This document shows positions 47,825-58,264 of a stretch of DNA of 64,000 nucleotides, one piece after another. Both the position numbers and the translations under genes were made by a program. Positions within the stretch are counted from its first letter, which is position 1. Each line of letters starts with the position of its first letter. The stretch is from Lota lota. Lineage: Eukaryota > Chordata > Actinopteri > Gadiformes > Lotidae. The notes beneath the pieces were generated by a model, which was not told where the DNA came from, ran no database searches, and saw nothing but the letters and a program-made list of their open reading frames with translations. Location: contig JACYXH010000507.1 in the NCBI GenBank assembly GCA_026745465.1, forward strand, positions 135,404 through 199,403. Reading direction: 5' to 3'.

Positions 47825-48916
47825 CTAAATCAAACTAAACAGACACTTACACTTCTTTAGAGCTGATTTCAGGTCAGGCACCTTCTTCATCTCCATGTTC
47901 AGTGTCTCCTCCAGCTGATCCAGGGATCTCCTCAAGGTCCCTACGTATGATGGAGGACGGACCTCCACCGTTGTCCAGTCCCTGGTGGGTGGAGGATTCT
48001 TCAGGGATCTGAAGGTCTGGAGGAAGTGGAGGTGGTCTTCAGTGTTTGAGAGCTGCTTCACCTCTGAGCTTCTATTGGTCAGATCTTTTATTTCCTGCTC
48101 CAGCTCTTTGATGAGGCCTTCAGCTTGTTTCTCTGTGGATTTCAGTCTCTCTTTAACCATTTGGTTGAGATCATCCTGACACTTTTCAATCGAGCGCTTC
48201 AGAGCAGTGAGGACCTGCACACCATCGGCTATCTCTCTGTCTGCGTCTGCTTTGCTGTGATCTACTGTGGCTTTAATCTCCTGTATCTTTCGTTGTCTCT
48301 CCTGGATCATCTGCTGAACTTTAGACTCCATCTTCCCCAGCTGGGCCATCTTCACTTCATATTCCTCCTTTAGAGGTACAACAGGATGGGACTTGTGGTC
48401 ACCCTCTGTGCAGAACAGACACACACACACCTGCTCATTCTGGCAGAAGAGCTCGAGAAGTCGGTCGTGTTTCTTACACATCCTGTCTTCCAGACGGTCC
48501 ATAGGCTCGACCAGCCGATGTTTCTTCAGGCCTGTGACTCTCTGATGTGGCTCCAGGTGGGTTTGGCAGTAAGAGGTAAAACACACTAGGCAGGACTTCA
48601 CAGCCTTCAGCTGGGTCCCAGTACAGACGTCACAGGGAACTTCTCCTGGTTCAACACAAGGCTGCTCTGTGACTCGTACAGAACTTCTAAACTGATCAAC
48701 CATCTCTGATATGAAGGTATTGACCCGCAGATCAGGTCTTGTGTGGAAAAGCTCAATGCAAACAGGACATTTGTACTGGACTTGGTCATCCCAGAACGTT
48801 GTAATACAGATTCTGCAGTAGTTGTGTCCACATGGTGTGGTGACTGGGCTGTTGAACACATCCAGACAGATGGGACATGAAAAGTTCTCTTCACACCAGG
48901 AAGTAGCAGAGGCCAT
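47825..48916 (-). CDS. TRIM-family E3 ubiquitin ligase, copy 4 (RING, B-boxes, coiled coil; no B30.2)
   Basis: The frame starts MASATSWCEENFSCPICLDV; an in-frame upstream ATG exists at 48976, but a GTGTCTAG acceptor directly before GAATGG marks the true exon start. The C3HC4 RING (CPIC, CGHNYCRIC, CPVC), B-box region (CDVC...CLVC...CQTH), B-box 2 and coiled coil are complete. It ends KVPDLKSALKKCKCLFSLI like copy 1, with the same GTAAGT donor inside the last codons. The 5' flank and 5'-UTR exon match copy 3, while the coding exon end and 3' flank match copy 1, so this gene is a mosaic. Without a B30.2 exon it would be a RING/B-box/coiled-coil protein, possibly still able to dimerise and ubiquitinate. 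Confidence 0.85.
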   Translation of the reverse strand: MASATSWCEENFSCPICLDVFNSPVTTPCGHNYCRICITTFWDDQVQYKCPVCIELFHTRPDLRVNTFISEMVDQFRSSVRVTEQPCVEPGEVPCDVCTGTQLKAVKSCLVCFTSYCQTHLEPHQRVTGLKKHRLVEPMDRLEDRMCKKHDRLLELFCQNEQVCVCLFCTEGDHKSHPVVPLKEEYEVKMAQLGKMESKVQQMIQERQRKIQEIKATVDHSKADADREIADGVQVLTALKRSIEKCQDDLNQMVKERLKSTEKQAEGLIKELEQEIKDLTNRSSEVKQLSNTEDHLHFLQTFRSLKNPPPTRDWTTVEVRPPSYVGTLRRSLDQLEETLNMEMKKVPDLKSALKKCKCLFSLI

Positions 48917-49015
48917 TCCTAGACACAGACTACAAGGTTTAAGTATTGAGCAATTCCATTCTTTTTCTAATTCCAAAAAGAGAAGAGAGGTTCTAAAGTT
49001 GTGTTGTTTTACTCA

Positions 49016-49130
49016 CTTGTTGTGGTTACTGTCTGTCAGACCTTTTGTCCCAAAATGTGTTTATTATTCTCCTTAAACAGAGAACAGCTTCCAAGTCGGG
49101 TTTCTGTGAACATTAAGTTTCGTTTCCTGA
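49016..49130 (-). promoter_or_regulatory. TRIM copy 4 5'-UTR exon and IRF-type motif
   Basis: It parallels 39274-39400. The donor is GTGAGT after ACAACAA, and the motif GGAAACGAAACT is preserved at 49127-49116. GC-rich CCCCGCCC-type boxes lie at 49166-49196. Confidence 0.5.
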
Positions 49131-49324
49131 ACAACACGTCCTCTTCTCTCCTCCCCTAACTCCTGGCCCCGCCCCCAAGTCCTGGCTCCGCCCCCACGGA
49201 CACACAGTTCACCGCCGTTCAACTTCCCACACTCTGACTGTGGGGCGTTCCCGCACGTGAAGGCTCCTTCAAAGGCGTTGATGTGTGTTCTCCTCTTCTC
49301 TGTGGAGTTAGAAGAGAGCCGGTG

Positions 49325-50039
49325 CAAACCGAGAGACACTGTGGTGATGTAGTGGTTATTTGCGACTGTAACTGGGATTCATTGATGTTGATCGACCCTG
49401 GTTTGCGGGGATTCCCCGCATACTGTTTATCCAGCCCCGATCCAATGTTCAACAAGAAAATAAATTAAAGATTGTGTTTACTGCCGCTACGCTCGCTGCA
49501 GGAACTCGCCCCGGCGTGCACGCGCACAGTGCACACACGAGCAGCAGAGCTATGAGAACAGCAGACAGCAGATTCAGTCAGAGTAGCAAATAGACCCAGC
49601 TTAGTGGCGCTGTGTGTGTGTTTGTGTGTAGGGGGGGGGGGGGGGGGGGGGGGTTGTAGTAGGTTATGTTTCTATAATTAGGCAGGGTTATTTTCTTCCT
49701 TCATTTCTCTTCACTGAGTCATCTGGTTGGGTTATCATATTTCGTCCTCTTGGTACACCCTTTACAGGCAGGTATTCAGAAAGGCAGACACACACACACA
49801 CAAACTATATATATAAGCAATGTTAGAGACAGTTTTAACGAGCAGTAGCCTATAAATATACAAGAATACTGCAATGGGCTTTAAAAATACTAAAATAAAG
49901 TTGTTTTTGCCTCTCTGTCCCTCTGTTTTGTGCAGAAATTTGATTTGAGTTTGATACAGATCAGCATATTTACCATATGATTGTTGTTGTTGGGCTGGAT
50001 TCTTCATGTATTTGATTCTTTCTCTGTCTCTCTCTCTCA

Positions 50040-50119
<80 letters not shown>

Positions 50120-50276
50120 CTTTCCAGGAGTATCAAAGAGAGAGGTGGGCAATCCCGTGACAACTGAAAAAAGAGTTAAATGAAACATTACGAAACAAAA
50201 CCTAAACTCTACTAGGTCTTTGTATGACAAGGAGAACCACTGTATTCTAACATCTGGCCCAATGTAGGACTAGTAG

Positions 50277-50359
<83 letters not shown>

Positions 50360-50380
50360 CCTGAATAACTGAATAATATC
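49325..50380 (-). repeat. block B, second arm copy
   Basis: Direct duplicate of 39600-40640. Differences include a poly-G run of 23 (49631-49653) replacing much of the GT run of the first arm, and different CA lengths (50040-50116, 50278-50358). Confidence 0.85.
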
Positions 50381-50708
50381 TTACTCCCACTCTCTTCCTC
50401 TGCCTCCTTCCCTCTCCTCTCTCTTTCTCTCTCTCTCCTCTCTCTCTCTCTGCCCCCTCTCTCTCCCACCATCCCACTCTCTATCTCGCTCTATCCTCCC
50501 CTCTCTCCTTCTCCCTCCCCTCTCTATCCCTCTCCCTCAGTCTCCCTCTCTCTCTCTCTATCCTCCCCTCTCTCTCTCCCTCTCCCTCCCTCTATCTTCC
50601 CCTCTCTCTCCCTCCCTCACTCTCGCGCTATCCTGCCCCCTCTCTCCCTTTCTCTCCCTCTCCCTCCCGCTCTCTCACTCTATCCTCCCCCCTCTCTCCC
50701 TCTTTTTT

Positions 50709-50941
50709 GACACACCGTCCGTTGTAAATGTCCTGGATGGAGAGAAGCTCACATCCACTGATGCGCTGGGCTGACCGATCCTCTGCAGTGCTTTGAGGTT
50801 GAGGGCAGAGCAGTTCCCATGCCAGGCGGTGATGCATCCTGGCAGAAGGCTCTCTGTAGTAAAGACAAATAGTTTGCCTAAAACCCCTATTTTGATCTTT
50901 TCAAGATTGATGGAACATTTAAAATCACTGTAGAATTGCAA
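50709..50941 (-). mobile_element. LINE (L2/Rex-like) fragment, second arm copy
   Basis: Nearly identical to 40985-41217 (one residue change, SASVDV for SASEDV). Confidence 0.65.
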
Positions 50942-51246
50942 AAGTTTGTAGTTGATGAACCAGTAAATGACTTAATCTCCACCATACAACCAACATGTAT
51001 TACACACTTACATAAAGGTCACAGTGACTACATGTAAAGATTCTCCCCCTGTGTGTGAGTACCGTGACTTTGTCTTGTCAGCTCTCCTCTCCTCTCCATC
51101 CTCTCTTCTCTTCCTCCTCTCTTACCTCTTCTCTCCTTTCTAGCTCATCTAGATTGTGTTAATTATTGTCGTACATACACATAACATGTGTTCACATGTC
51201 AAAGGTAAACATATCTACATTTGTGAATGTAAAATAGATTTTGTAC

Positions 51247-51680
51247 AACTGAACTCCCACTCCAGCAGGAGCAGAGTCCTCCCTCAGGAGTGGGAGTTCA
51301 GTTTTTAGTCAACGACCATTGTACTGGGTTTGATCCCCAATGTCCCACAGCCTAACCTGTAGCATCCTATAGAGCAAGATGCCCCCTAACCCCTACCTGC
51401 TCCTTAATCACATGTATCTGTGTTCTCTGTCTAACCCCTACCTGCTCCTTACTCACGTGTATCTGTGTTCACTGTCGAACCCCTACCTGCTCCTTAATCA
51501 CATGTATCTGTGTTACACTGTCTAACCCCTACCTGCTCCTTAATCACATGTATCTGTAACACTGTCTAACCCCTACCTGCTCCTTAATCACATGTACCTG
51601 TATACACTGTCTAACCCCTTCCTGCTCTTTAATCACATGTCTGTGTCCACTGTCTAACCCCTACCTGCTCCTTAATCACA
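51247..51680 (-). repeat. hairpin and 45-bp minisatellite, second arm copy
   Basis: Hairpin at 51247-51303 and array at about 51385-51680. It duplicates 41524-41960 with small unit-level changes (single-base losses in TGTGTTACACTG and TCTGTAACACTG). Confidence 0.88.
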
Positions 51681-51689
51681 TTTATATGT

Positions 51690-51845
51690 ACCAAGTGAAC
51701 AGACGATAGAGACCAAACAGAAACAAAATCCACTAAATGAACACAAGACATAATGAAAAGTTAATTCAAGGTAGGTTTGTTAAAATGTATTAACCCTTTC
51801 ACCAGTGACTGAATGACTCAGTTACAGGATTGGAGACACTGGTTG
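51690..51845 (+). repeat. dispersed repeat family A, copy 3
   Basis: Duplicate of 41965-42120. Confidence 0.7.
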
Positions 51846-52278
51846 TCACTACACTTGTGATGGCATTTAAACACAAGTGTAGGAGGTTGGAGTTTAGCTT
51901 CAGGTGGGGTTGATATTATCCAACTAGGACGCTTGAGTTAGGTTGATATTATAATTAATCTAACTGTATGTTTGGGTGGGGTAAAAATGAATCAAACAAT
52001 TCTCGCCAACACCCCTTGAATTGAACAGATCATTCAACAGATACATCTTCTTTACTATGAGCAAAACAGTGAAATGCCTTGGTTTAGATGTGGTTCAGTC
52101 CAGCATGAACCAAGTCAGAAACACTCCCATTCAAAAGCATAGGTTGTGTAGGACATGGCGGAGGTAGCAGCCTGTTTGTTTCTCAACACAGTCCTGTTCC
52201 TCTCACCGTCTCCAAAGTGGTACAGTCCATTCACAGACCTAGAAGTATGGCTCTCTGTTGTTTGGACCATTCATCACA

Positions 52279-52919
52279 TGTAGCAGTTGGCGCTACAAGC
52301 CAATGTTTGCACTGCGCTTCGTGAATGTTGCTTTTGATAACGTGACGCTTTGCTGTTGGAAGTTTGCTTTTGGATCCTGTGATGGAAAACGACTCAAGGC
52401 CCATTCCGAGGTCAGCACGCTTAAACTAATTTGTTTTGATGCGCACACTATAGTGTCCTATCTGTCTTTTCAACTATCTACCTCCCCACAGCTGTCTGTT
52501 TCTCCTGTATTCCTGCATTGTGCTCTGTTCTCATGTGAGAAACTCCTGAGCAAGCTCCTATTCCAAAACAATGTATCTGTTCTTGACTGCATATCCTCTT
52601 CTCAATGTCTGTGTCTGGCCTTGACTGTTTATCCTCTCCCAAAACCAGGTGTCCGGCTTTCACTGTGCATTGAACCCGTTATAGATAGTCAAATGGCGCC
52701 ATCTAGTGTCATTTATGAGATGCTGCTTGCTCCACTCTATAAAAAGGGCTTCCCTCCTCTATTCAGGGTTACGCTTTTTCTCCACAACTCTGCTCTGCGT
52801 GGAGTTGCCTTTGAAACTGTGTCTTTTATGTGCTGCAGCGTATGAAATAAACCAAACTACGGATATCCATTAGTCTTAGCTTTTATTCGAGCCAGCCACG
52901 AGTTATCTAATTTGCTACA
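52279..52919 (+). mobile_element. LTR-like unit (641 bp), arm 2
   Basis: Duplicate of 42565-43205 with the same ends, TATAAAAAGG box and AATAAA signal. The two are copies of one insertion, so their difference dates the segmental duplication, not the insertion. Confidence 0.55.
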
Positions 52920-53224
52920 ACAAGAGTCACTTACATATACACAATAAACAGAAATACTCAAATAATAGTAGTACCAAACATTACAGATCATAAACAGGTT
53001 TCTTTGACCTCTGAAAATATTAGTGAACATATTATTAAATCTGCTTTAAATCGGGTTCTATGTTAGGATTATCAAAATAAAACCTGTGACCAGAGCCCTT
53101 TAGTATGAAAGTGTTGTTCTTCTAATAAAGTACTCTTTATCCAAAATATTGTAGTGTAGTGTCATGGTCAACCCGTGGTTGATACGTGATCAACCAAAGT
53201 TGCACGTATTTCATTTAAAATATT

Positions 53225-53560
53225 AGCTTGTCTCCCTCTTCCTCATCCACCTTGTACACATAAACCTCCTAATCCTCTTTCCCCCCCTACCCTCCACTTC
53301 CTCCCTCCTCTCTTCTCCAATTCCTTCCCCCTCCTCCTCCCTTCTCTTCTTCCAACTCCTTCCCCCTTCTCCTCCTCCTCTACCTCCTCCTCCCTTCTCC
53401 AACTCCTCCCCCCTTCTCCTCAACCTCCACCTCTTCCCCTTTCTGCTCCTGCACCTCCTCCTCCCCCTCCTCCGCCTCTACTTCCTCCCTTCTCTTCCTG
53501 CACCTCCTTCTCCTCCTCTTCATCCTTTCCCCTCCGCTACATCCTCCTCCTCCTTTTTCA
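53225..53560. repeat. CT/CCT-rich tract, second arm copy
   Basis: Shorter counterpart of 43490-43860. Confidence 0.92.
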
Positions 53561-53636
53561 GAAATAGTCTTTGTTGTCGACACATGAGCTTCAAGTTTTT
53601 ACTATTCATGCATCATTTCAGTTTTAACTAACAAAG

Positions 53637-54640
53637 AGGGTGAGTTGGTGTTCAATGGATTTAGAAAAGAAAAGAATGTGGTGGTTGACAGGAAAATAAC
53701 ATTTCCTGAATTATATGTGGAAAAGAATGGGAAACATATTGAAATGTGTAAATTAAAAACAAAATACTTTTATAATAATCTGGTGAATTAAGAATTCAAA
53801 ACGCCTGCTTCTGAGAAGGTGTGGGAAAGGTTTTTTTGTGGGCATTAATGTAAAAAACATATGGAAGAATTTAAAAGTAAAATACAATAATCTGGAATGA
53901 GAAAACTGATTACAAATTAAGACACGATAGAATATTCACAAGAGTTGTACTGCACCAAATAAATAAGGGGATTAAAATGGAATGTGACATGTGTGAAACA
54001 GAACCAGAAAACTTCATGCATTTATTCAGTGAGTGTAAGTTCTTACAGAAGTTCTATAACAAAATAAAAATCACGGTAAAAACTCACTGGAAACTGGTGT
54101 AATGGAGGGGATGAAGTGCAAAGAAAACATGTTATTCGGACTGTGTAAAAAAGAGGGAAATGTAAATAGTAATTTGTTGAAGTACATGTTGAGCTATGCA
54201 AGATTTGCAGTGTGGATAAGGAGGAACATGGCATATTATGAAGGAAGAAAAGTGGATGAATGGGTTTTGTTCGAAGCAAAGATTAGGAAAGAGGTGGAAA
54301 TGTTAAAAAACCACCTAGGAAGAGACACTTTTAAAGAATGGTTTATTGATGGTTCCAGCTTTATTAGTGAGACAGATGATAGGAAAATGCAGATGCATTT
54401 TTAGAGAATGTTTAATTATGTGTATTTATGTTTATTTATTATTTTATTTTTTAATGTTTATGTTGTTTTGTTTTGTGGAGGATGTTTGTTTTTATAGCTT
54501 ATAAGTTATGTTGTGTATGATTTGTATGGTGAGCAGGATTATTTTGGGTGTGTATGTGATTGTTGCATGTTATTATTTATACCAGAATGATAATGTAAAT
54601 ATCAATTTATATTTTTGATAACAAAAAAAAACAAAGAACG
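53637..54640 (+). mobile_element. LINE (L1/Tx1-like) 3' part of ORF2 and tail
   Basis: Readable pieces include KRKECGG-type sequence, KVWERFFVGINVKNIWKNLK, and a C-terminal zinc-knuckle-like block MECDMCETEPENFMHLFSEC and KFLQKFYNKIK (C-x2-C...H...C). These are followed by MLSYARFAVWIRRNMAYYEG and FEAKIRKEVEMLKNHLGRDT up to a stop at 54404. Stops break the frame near 53790, 53895 and 54100, so it is a 5'-truncated dead copy. The AT-rich 3' tail (54405-54640) also occurs at 31780-32005 and 56890-56985. Confidence 0.8.
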
Positions 54641-54882
54641 GAGAAAACGATGACGGACAAACGGAGTGAAGGAACGGAGAGAAGCATCGAGACGTACAGA
54701 CAAACTAGTGAACGAGATCGGAACGAACGACGACGGCGGCGGCGTAACGCACACGCACGGTGAGAGTAGAGGAAACGGTGAGGCTGTGTATGGTTCGTTC
54801 GTATCGTATCGTCTCTTCCGGAAAACTCCAAACTTGACCGGAAGTGTCCTACCAAGGGGGCGGGCCCGAGCCTTGAGCTCTG

Positions 54883-55039
54883 TATAAAGAGCCCTCTCTC
54901 TTGTTCAGGAAACGGAAGTTTACGGAAATCCAACCGACGAAGAGACGACATGACGAAGAGACGACGTGGATGCTTTAGTCTCTCCGGAGACGAAAAACAA
55001 GACGTTTTAAATCAGAGAGCCGGGACAGAAACATTCAAG
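54883..55039 (+). promoter_or_regulatory. TRIM-remnant promoter and 5'-UTR exon
   Basis: TATA box TATAAAGA (54883-54890) is followed by TTGTTCAGGAAACGGAAGTT and an exon ending GACAGAAACATTCAAG with a GTGGGT donor (55040). The exon end and the following intron resemble TRIM copy 1 (GTGAGTCCAACATAT). The inverted copy is at 29215-31780. No RING/B-box/coiled-coil exon follows. Confidence 0.55.
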
Positions 55040-55379
55040 GTGGGTCCAACATATCGACCTCTAATCCTCATTGTCCTGTCCGCAGGGCAACAGGGCGCCA
55101 TGTTGTACTGTAGCGTTAGCCCCACACGGGTCTCCTGCGCTCCGTGTGAACACGTGATGTTGATGCTTAGCGAAACCAACCTTCACGTGCTCTATTCGCC
55201 TCGTCGGATTCCACCAGCGCGTGCTCGGTGCTCGGCGTCCTGTTTGGAGCGCGGCGCCACACGCGGGGCCGCGCTCTGTGCGCTTTGGTTGAACCCGACC
55301 AGGCGAGGCCAACACGGGTCTTTAACAAAGTTAGTTCGGTGTTAAAGCATCAGGGCGTTCTTCACGAGGAGGACGCATG

Positions 55380-55536
55380 CGTGAGTAGGGATGGGTCCCG
55401 AAACCGGGAGTTAACCGGGGCCCCTGGGGTGGCCCCATGATACTATTACACACCGTAGTATATAAAGTCTAATATAATCTAAGTATAGATGAGCTCCGGC
55501 GCTGCAAGCGGTATTTGAGGAACAAAGGAAATAGAT
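55380..55536 (+). mobile_element. possible hAT terminal fragment
   Basis: GAGTAGGGATGGGTCCCGAAACCGGG resembles the start of fish hAT-type elements (AGGGATGGGTCCCG). No opposite end is seen. Weak call. Confidence 0.3.
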
Positions 55537-55612
55537 TTACTTCCTGGTGATCGTTCATCCAGAATGATTACCAGGAAAGGAAAAAAGCAGACTTTCCTTC
55601 AGAAGAACTGTT
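55537..55612. repeat. half copy of the palindromic MITE
   Basis: TTCCTGGTGATCGTTCATCC and CTTCCTTCAGAAGAACTGTT match one arm and the centre of the hairpin at 28052-28165. It lies directly against the B30.2 remnant. Confidence 0.75.
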
Positions 55613-56128
55613 CAGATAAGGGACCTGTCTGAGGATGGGAAACAAGTCCATGATGTAGGTTTCAGGAAGAAACTCCCAGACAACCTTAAGAGATTTACAC
55701 GGTATCTATTTGTTCTCGCGAGGCAGAGCTTCTCCTCTGGGAGATTTTACTTTGAGGTCCATATTAAAGACAAGACTGCATGGTTTTTAGGAGTGGCCAG
55801 AGAGTCCGTCAACAGAAAAGATGCGATCAGTTTGACCCCTAAGAATGGCTCCTGGACTCTTTACTTCAACAAGGATGGGTTGGTATTTAATGATAACCCT
55901 GATGTCCGTCTCCCTCTGAGAGCAGAGCTCCAGAAGGTGGGGGTGTTTGTTGATTATGATGAGGGTCTGGTCTCCTTCTATGATGTGGAAGCCAGGGTTC
56001 ATATCTACTCTGCTACTGGCTGCACCTTTACTGAGCCTCTCTATCCATTCCTCAGTCCAGGTCTCTATGATTATAAAGGTACAAACTCTGCCCCCCTGAT
56101 CATCTCACCTGTCAATCAAACAGACTAG
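55613..56128 (+). pseudogene. TRIM B30.2 remnant (copy-3 type), lacking RING/B-box/coiled coil
   Basis: An open stretch of about 170 codons reads DLSEDGKQVHDVGFRKKLPD, then SFSSGRFYFEVHIKDKTAWF, then VGVFVDYDEGLVSFYDVEAR and ends SPVNQTD at 56128. It corresponds to the middle of PRY through the end of SPRY of copy 3, with no breaks. The upstream RING/B-box/coiled-coil part and first PRY strand are gone, replaced by the half MITE. The 3'-UTR matches copy 3 and has AATAAA at 56504-56509. If transcribed from the promoter at 54883 it could give a B30.2-only product, but no good ATG is evident before residue M near 55793. Confidence 0.8.
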
Positions 56129-56509
56129 GACCTTTGTTTGATAATAAAATAATCAAACGACCAAAACCACTAATGTTGTTTCCTGCATGAGAATCTCTGC
56201 TATGTTGATCTGAGAGAACTGCATTAATGTTGTACTGCTTTCATTTGACAAGAAGGAATTCATTCGGAAAATAACCCTGACTATTGTAAAGTATAACCCA
56301 TTATACTGTACATGATTCGATTACATATACTATATTGATCAATATCTGATTACTGCTGAATGTTTTTTATACATTTAACAATATGAAATTGTAAACATTT
56401 GCAGGTGCATGTTAAAAGTCTCTAGTTTCTTAAACAAAACGATTATATTAGTTTATACTTCTGAAATATGAATGACATCAAATGTTTGTACACTTTGTTT
56501 TTCAATAAA

Positions 56510-56700
56510 AATGTACAAAAGGTAGAATGGGGTCAATTTCTGTGGAATGGGTACATTCTCTACAATATGTATTCAGTAGAATACGTACATTCTCTGCAAT
56601 ATGTATTCAGTAGAATAGCTACATTCTCTACAATATGTATTCAGTAGAATGGGTACATTCTCAGTACAATATGTATTCAGTAGAATAGGTACATTATCCT
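56510..56700 (+). repeat. minisatellite downstream of TRIM remnant
   Basis: Units of GTACATTCTC(AGTA)CAATATGTATTCAGTAGAAT, related to 32500-32765 and 37060-37140. A stray unit lies at 56870-56895. A C/T-rich stretch occupies 56700-56800. Confidence 0.88.
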
Positions 56701-56889
56701 TACTCTTCCTCGCTCTCTCCCTCATTGTGTTTCCTTCCTCTCACTCACTCTCCCTCTTTCCCTCCCTTCCCTTCTTTATTTCTCCCCCTCGGTCTCTCTT
56801 TACAAAAGTAGAATGGGACATATTCTGTGGAAAAGGAACATTCCCCACAATATTTATTCAGTAGAATATCTACATTCTCAATATGTATT

Positions 56890-56985
56890 GTACTTTATGT
56901 TGTGTATGATGAGCAGGATTATTTTTTTGGGTGTGTATGTGATTGTTGCATGCTATTATTTATATAAATGATAAATAAAATAAAA
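56890..56985 (+). mobile_element. LINE 3' tail joined to a partial tRNA-Leu
   Basis: TTATGTTGTGTATGATGAGC, GGGTGTGTATGTGATTGTTG and ATGATAAATAAAATAAAA match the LINE tail at 54500-54620. The A-rich end runs straight into tRNA-Leu sequence at 56986. Confidence 0.7.
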
Positions 56986-57047
56986 AAGGCGCTGCGTTCA
57001 GGTCGCAGTCTCCTGTGGAGGCGTGGGTTCAAATCCCACTTCTGACA
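56986..57047 (+). pseudogene. tRNA-Leu(CAG) 3' portion
   Basis: AAGGCGCTGCGTTCAGGTCG contains the anticodon loop TTCAGGT (anticodon CAG). CAGTCTCCTGTGGAGGCGTG and GGTTCAAATCCC (T arm, B box) and CTTCTGACA follow. The 5' acceptor strand and D arm are absent, replaced by the LINE tail, so no functional tRNA can be made. Confidence 0.85.
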
Positions 57048-57213
57048 GACGTTTTGAGGACAGCTAAGGACAAGTGGAATAACTATGGAAATGACCTTTA
57101 GATATCAAAAGCACATCAAAGGTCTGTTCGTCCTCATCAGCTAGATGTTCAGAAAGAGTTGACCTCAATCACAATGTTTAAGTTGCCGTTCAAAACTGAT
57201 TTAAACTGTTACT

Positions 57214-57284
57214 TACATTGGCCGGGAATCGAACCCAGACCTCCCACGTGGCAGGCGAGAATTCTACCACTGAACCACAAATGT
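57214..57284 (-). tRNA. tRNA-Gly(GCC), probably degenerate
   Basis: The minus strand reads ACATTTGTGGTTCAGTGGTA, GAATTCTCGCCTGCCACGTG and GGTTCGATTCCCGGCCAATG. The anticodon loop CTGCCAC gives GCC. Boxes A (TGGTTCAGTGG) and B (GGTTCGATTCC) are intact. The acceptor stem has a changed but matching outer pair (A-T) and one mismatch at position 6-67, so activity is doubtful. Confidence 0.75.
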
Positions 57285-57503
57285 CTGATTGTTGAAGCAT
57301 TTTGGCTCACACAATTTGTCCAACACACATTTACACCTGCAGGACTCAAAGTATTTACTCAGGTCAAGGAATACTGGAACCCCACGGCTCCTCGTTATCA
57401 ATGCTTGCTTTCTCTAGAATTTGGGCTCCAAGAAATGAATTAGTCTGACACACATTTACAGCTGTAGACGGCAATGTGCTTACTCATATCGAGGTATTGT
57501 CAA

Positions 57504-57575
57504 AGCTTGTTAGTATGGTGGTCAGCATACCTGCCTGTCACGTGAGGGACAGTGGTTCAATGCCCCAAAGGGAAG
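57504..57575 (+). pseudogene. degenerate tRNA-Asp
   Basis: TTAGTATGGTGGTCAGCATA, CCTGCCTGTCACGTGAGG and AGTGGTTCAATGCCCC follow the tRNA-Asp layout (anticodon GTC in loop CTGTCAC). The acceptor stem (AGCTTG against AAGGGAAG) and T stem are broken by substitutions. Confidence 0.75.
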
Positions 57576-57714
57576 TATTTGATCCTTACCCAACACATAA
57601 AATGTTGCGCTATTTTAGGAGCAGTCGGTGTCTGTGAGCAAGAGACAGAAATAGGTGCCCTCACACACAATGTTGAAGATGCATTTTAAAACTGATCTGA
57701 AGTGTGCCTTGCAT

Positions 57715-57784
57715 TGACCGGGAATCGAACCCGGGCCTCCCATGGACAGGCGAGAATTCTACCACTGAACCACCAATGCTTGAT
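57715..57784 (-). pseudogene. tRNA-Gly-like with altered anticodon arm
   Basis: The body matches tRNA-Gly (GCATTGGTGGTTCAGTGGTA, GGCCCGGGTTCGATTCCCGG). The anticodon arm reads CTCGCCTGTCCATGGGAGG, one base shorter than usual, with GTCC in place of GCCA. The arm no longer pairs properly, so it is likely a pseudogene. Confidence 0.7.
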
Positions 57785-57852
57785 TATTGAAAAATAAAGA
57801 CATGTGGACGTCAATGCGCTTACTAATGTCGCGGTGTTCTCATTCCAACTGG

Positions 57853-57924
57853 TCCTCGTTAGTATAGTGGTCAGTGTCCCCACCTGTCACGCGGGAGACC
57901 GGGGTTCAATTCCCCGACGGGGAG
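57853..57924 (+). tRNA. tRNA-Asp(GTC)
   Basis: The 72-base sequence TCCTCGTTAGTATAGTGGTC, AGTGTCCCCACCTGTCACGC, GGGAGACCGGGGTTCAATTC, CCCGACGGGGAG matches vertebrate tRNA-Asp closely. The acceptor stem and T stem pair. One anticodon-stem mismatch (A against G) and a G-to-A change in the B box are present. It may be a functional or recently decayed copy. Confidence 0.8.
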
Positions 57925-58066
57925 TGTTTGACATTAACCCACAGTCACCAACGTCTTGTTCCTTTAGGAGCAGTCAGTGTCTGTGAGCAAGAAGCAGTCT
58001 TTGATTTCCATGACAAGTTTAACGAAATTTACGCAACGATCCACAGTGGTACTTTTCCAATTACGT

Positions 58067-58111
58067 GTCAGGATGGCCGAGCGGTCTAAGGCGTTGCGTT
58101 AAGGTTGCAGT
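58067..58111 (+). pseudogene. tRNA-Leu(AAG) 5' portion
   Basis: GTCAGGATGGCCGAGCGGTC TAAGG covers the 5' acceptor strand, D arm and A box. The anticodon loop TTAAGGT gives AAG. After TTGCAGT the sequence leaves the tRNA (GAGCCAGGTTGC), so the variable arm and 3' half are missing. Confidence 0.8.
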
Positions 58112-58264
58112 GAGCCAGGTTGCTTCAACCAGCCGTTATCCACACACACTCCCATTAACAGTAAATAATGTCATCAGATTCATCAGTACATAATCAAACA
58201 ATATGAAAAACAAACCAAACAATGTCTGCACAAAACACGACAGAGGTAAAAACAGAACTTTATT

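Noticed and set aside
48914-48976. Upstream ATG of TRIM copy 4 (MELEKEWNCSILKPCSLCLG)
   Set aside because: A splice acceptor directly before GAATGG, shared by all copies, places this stretch in the intron.
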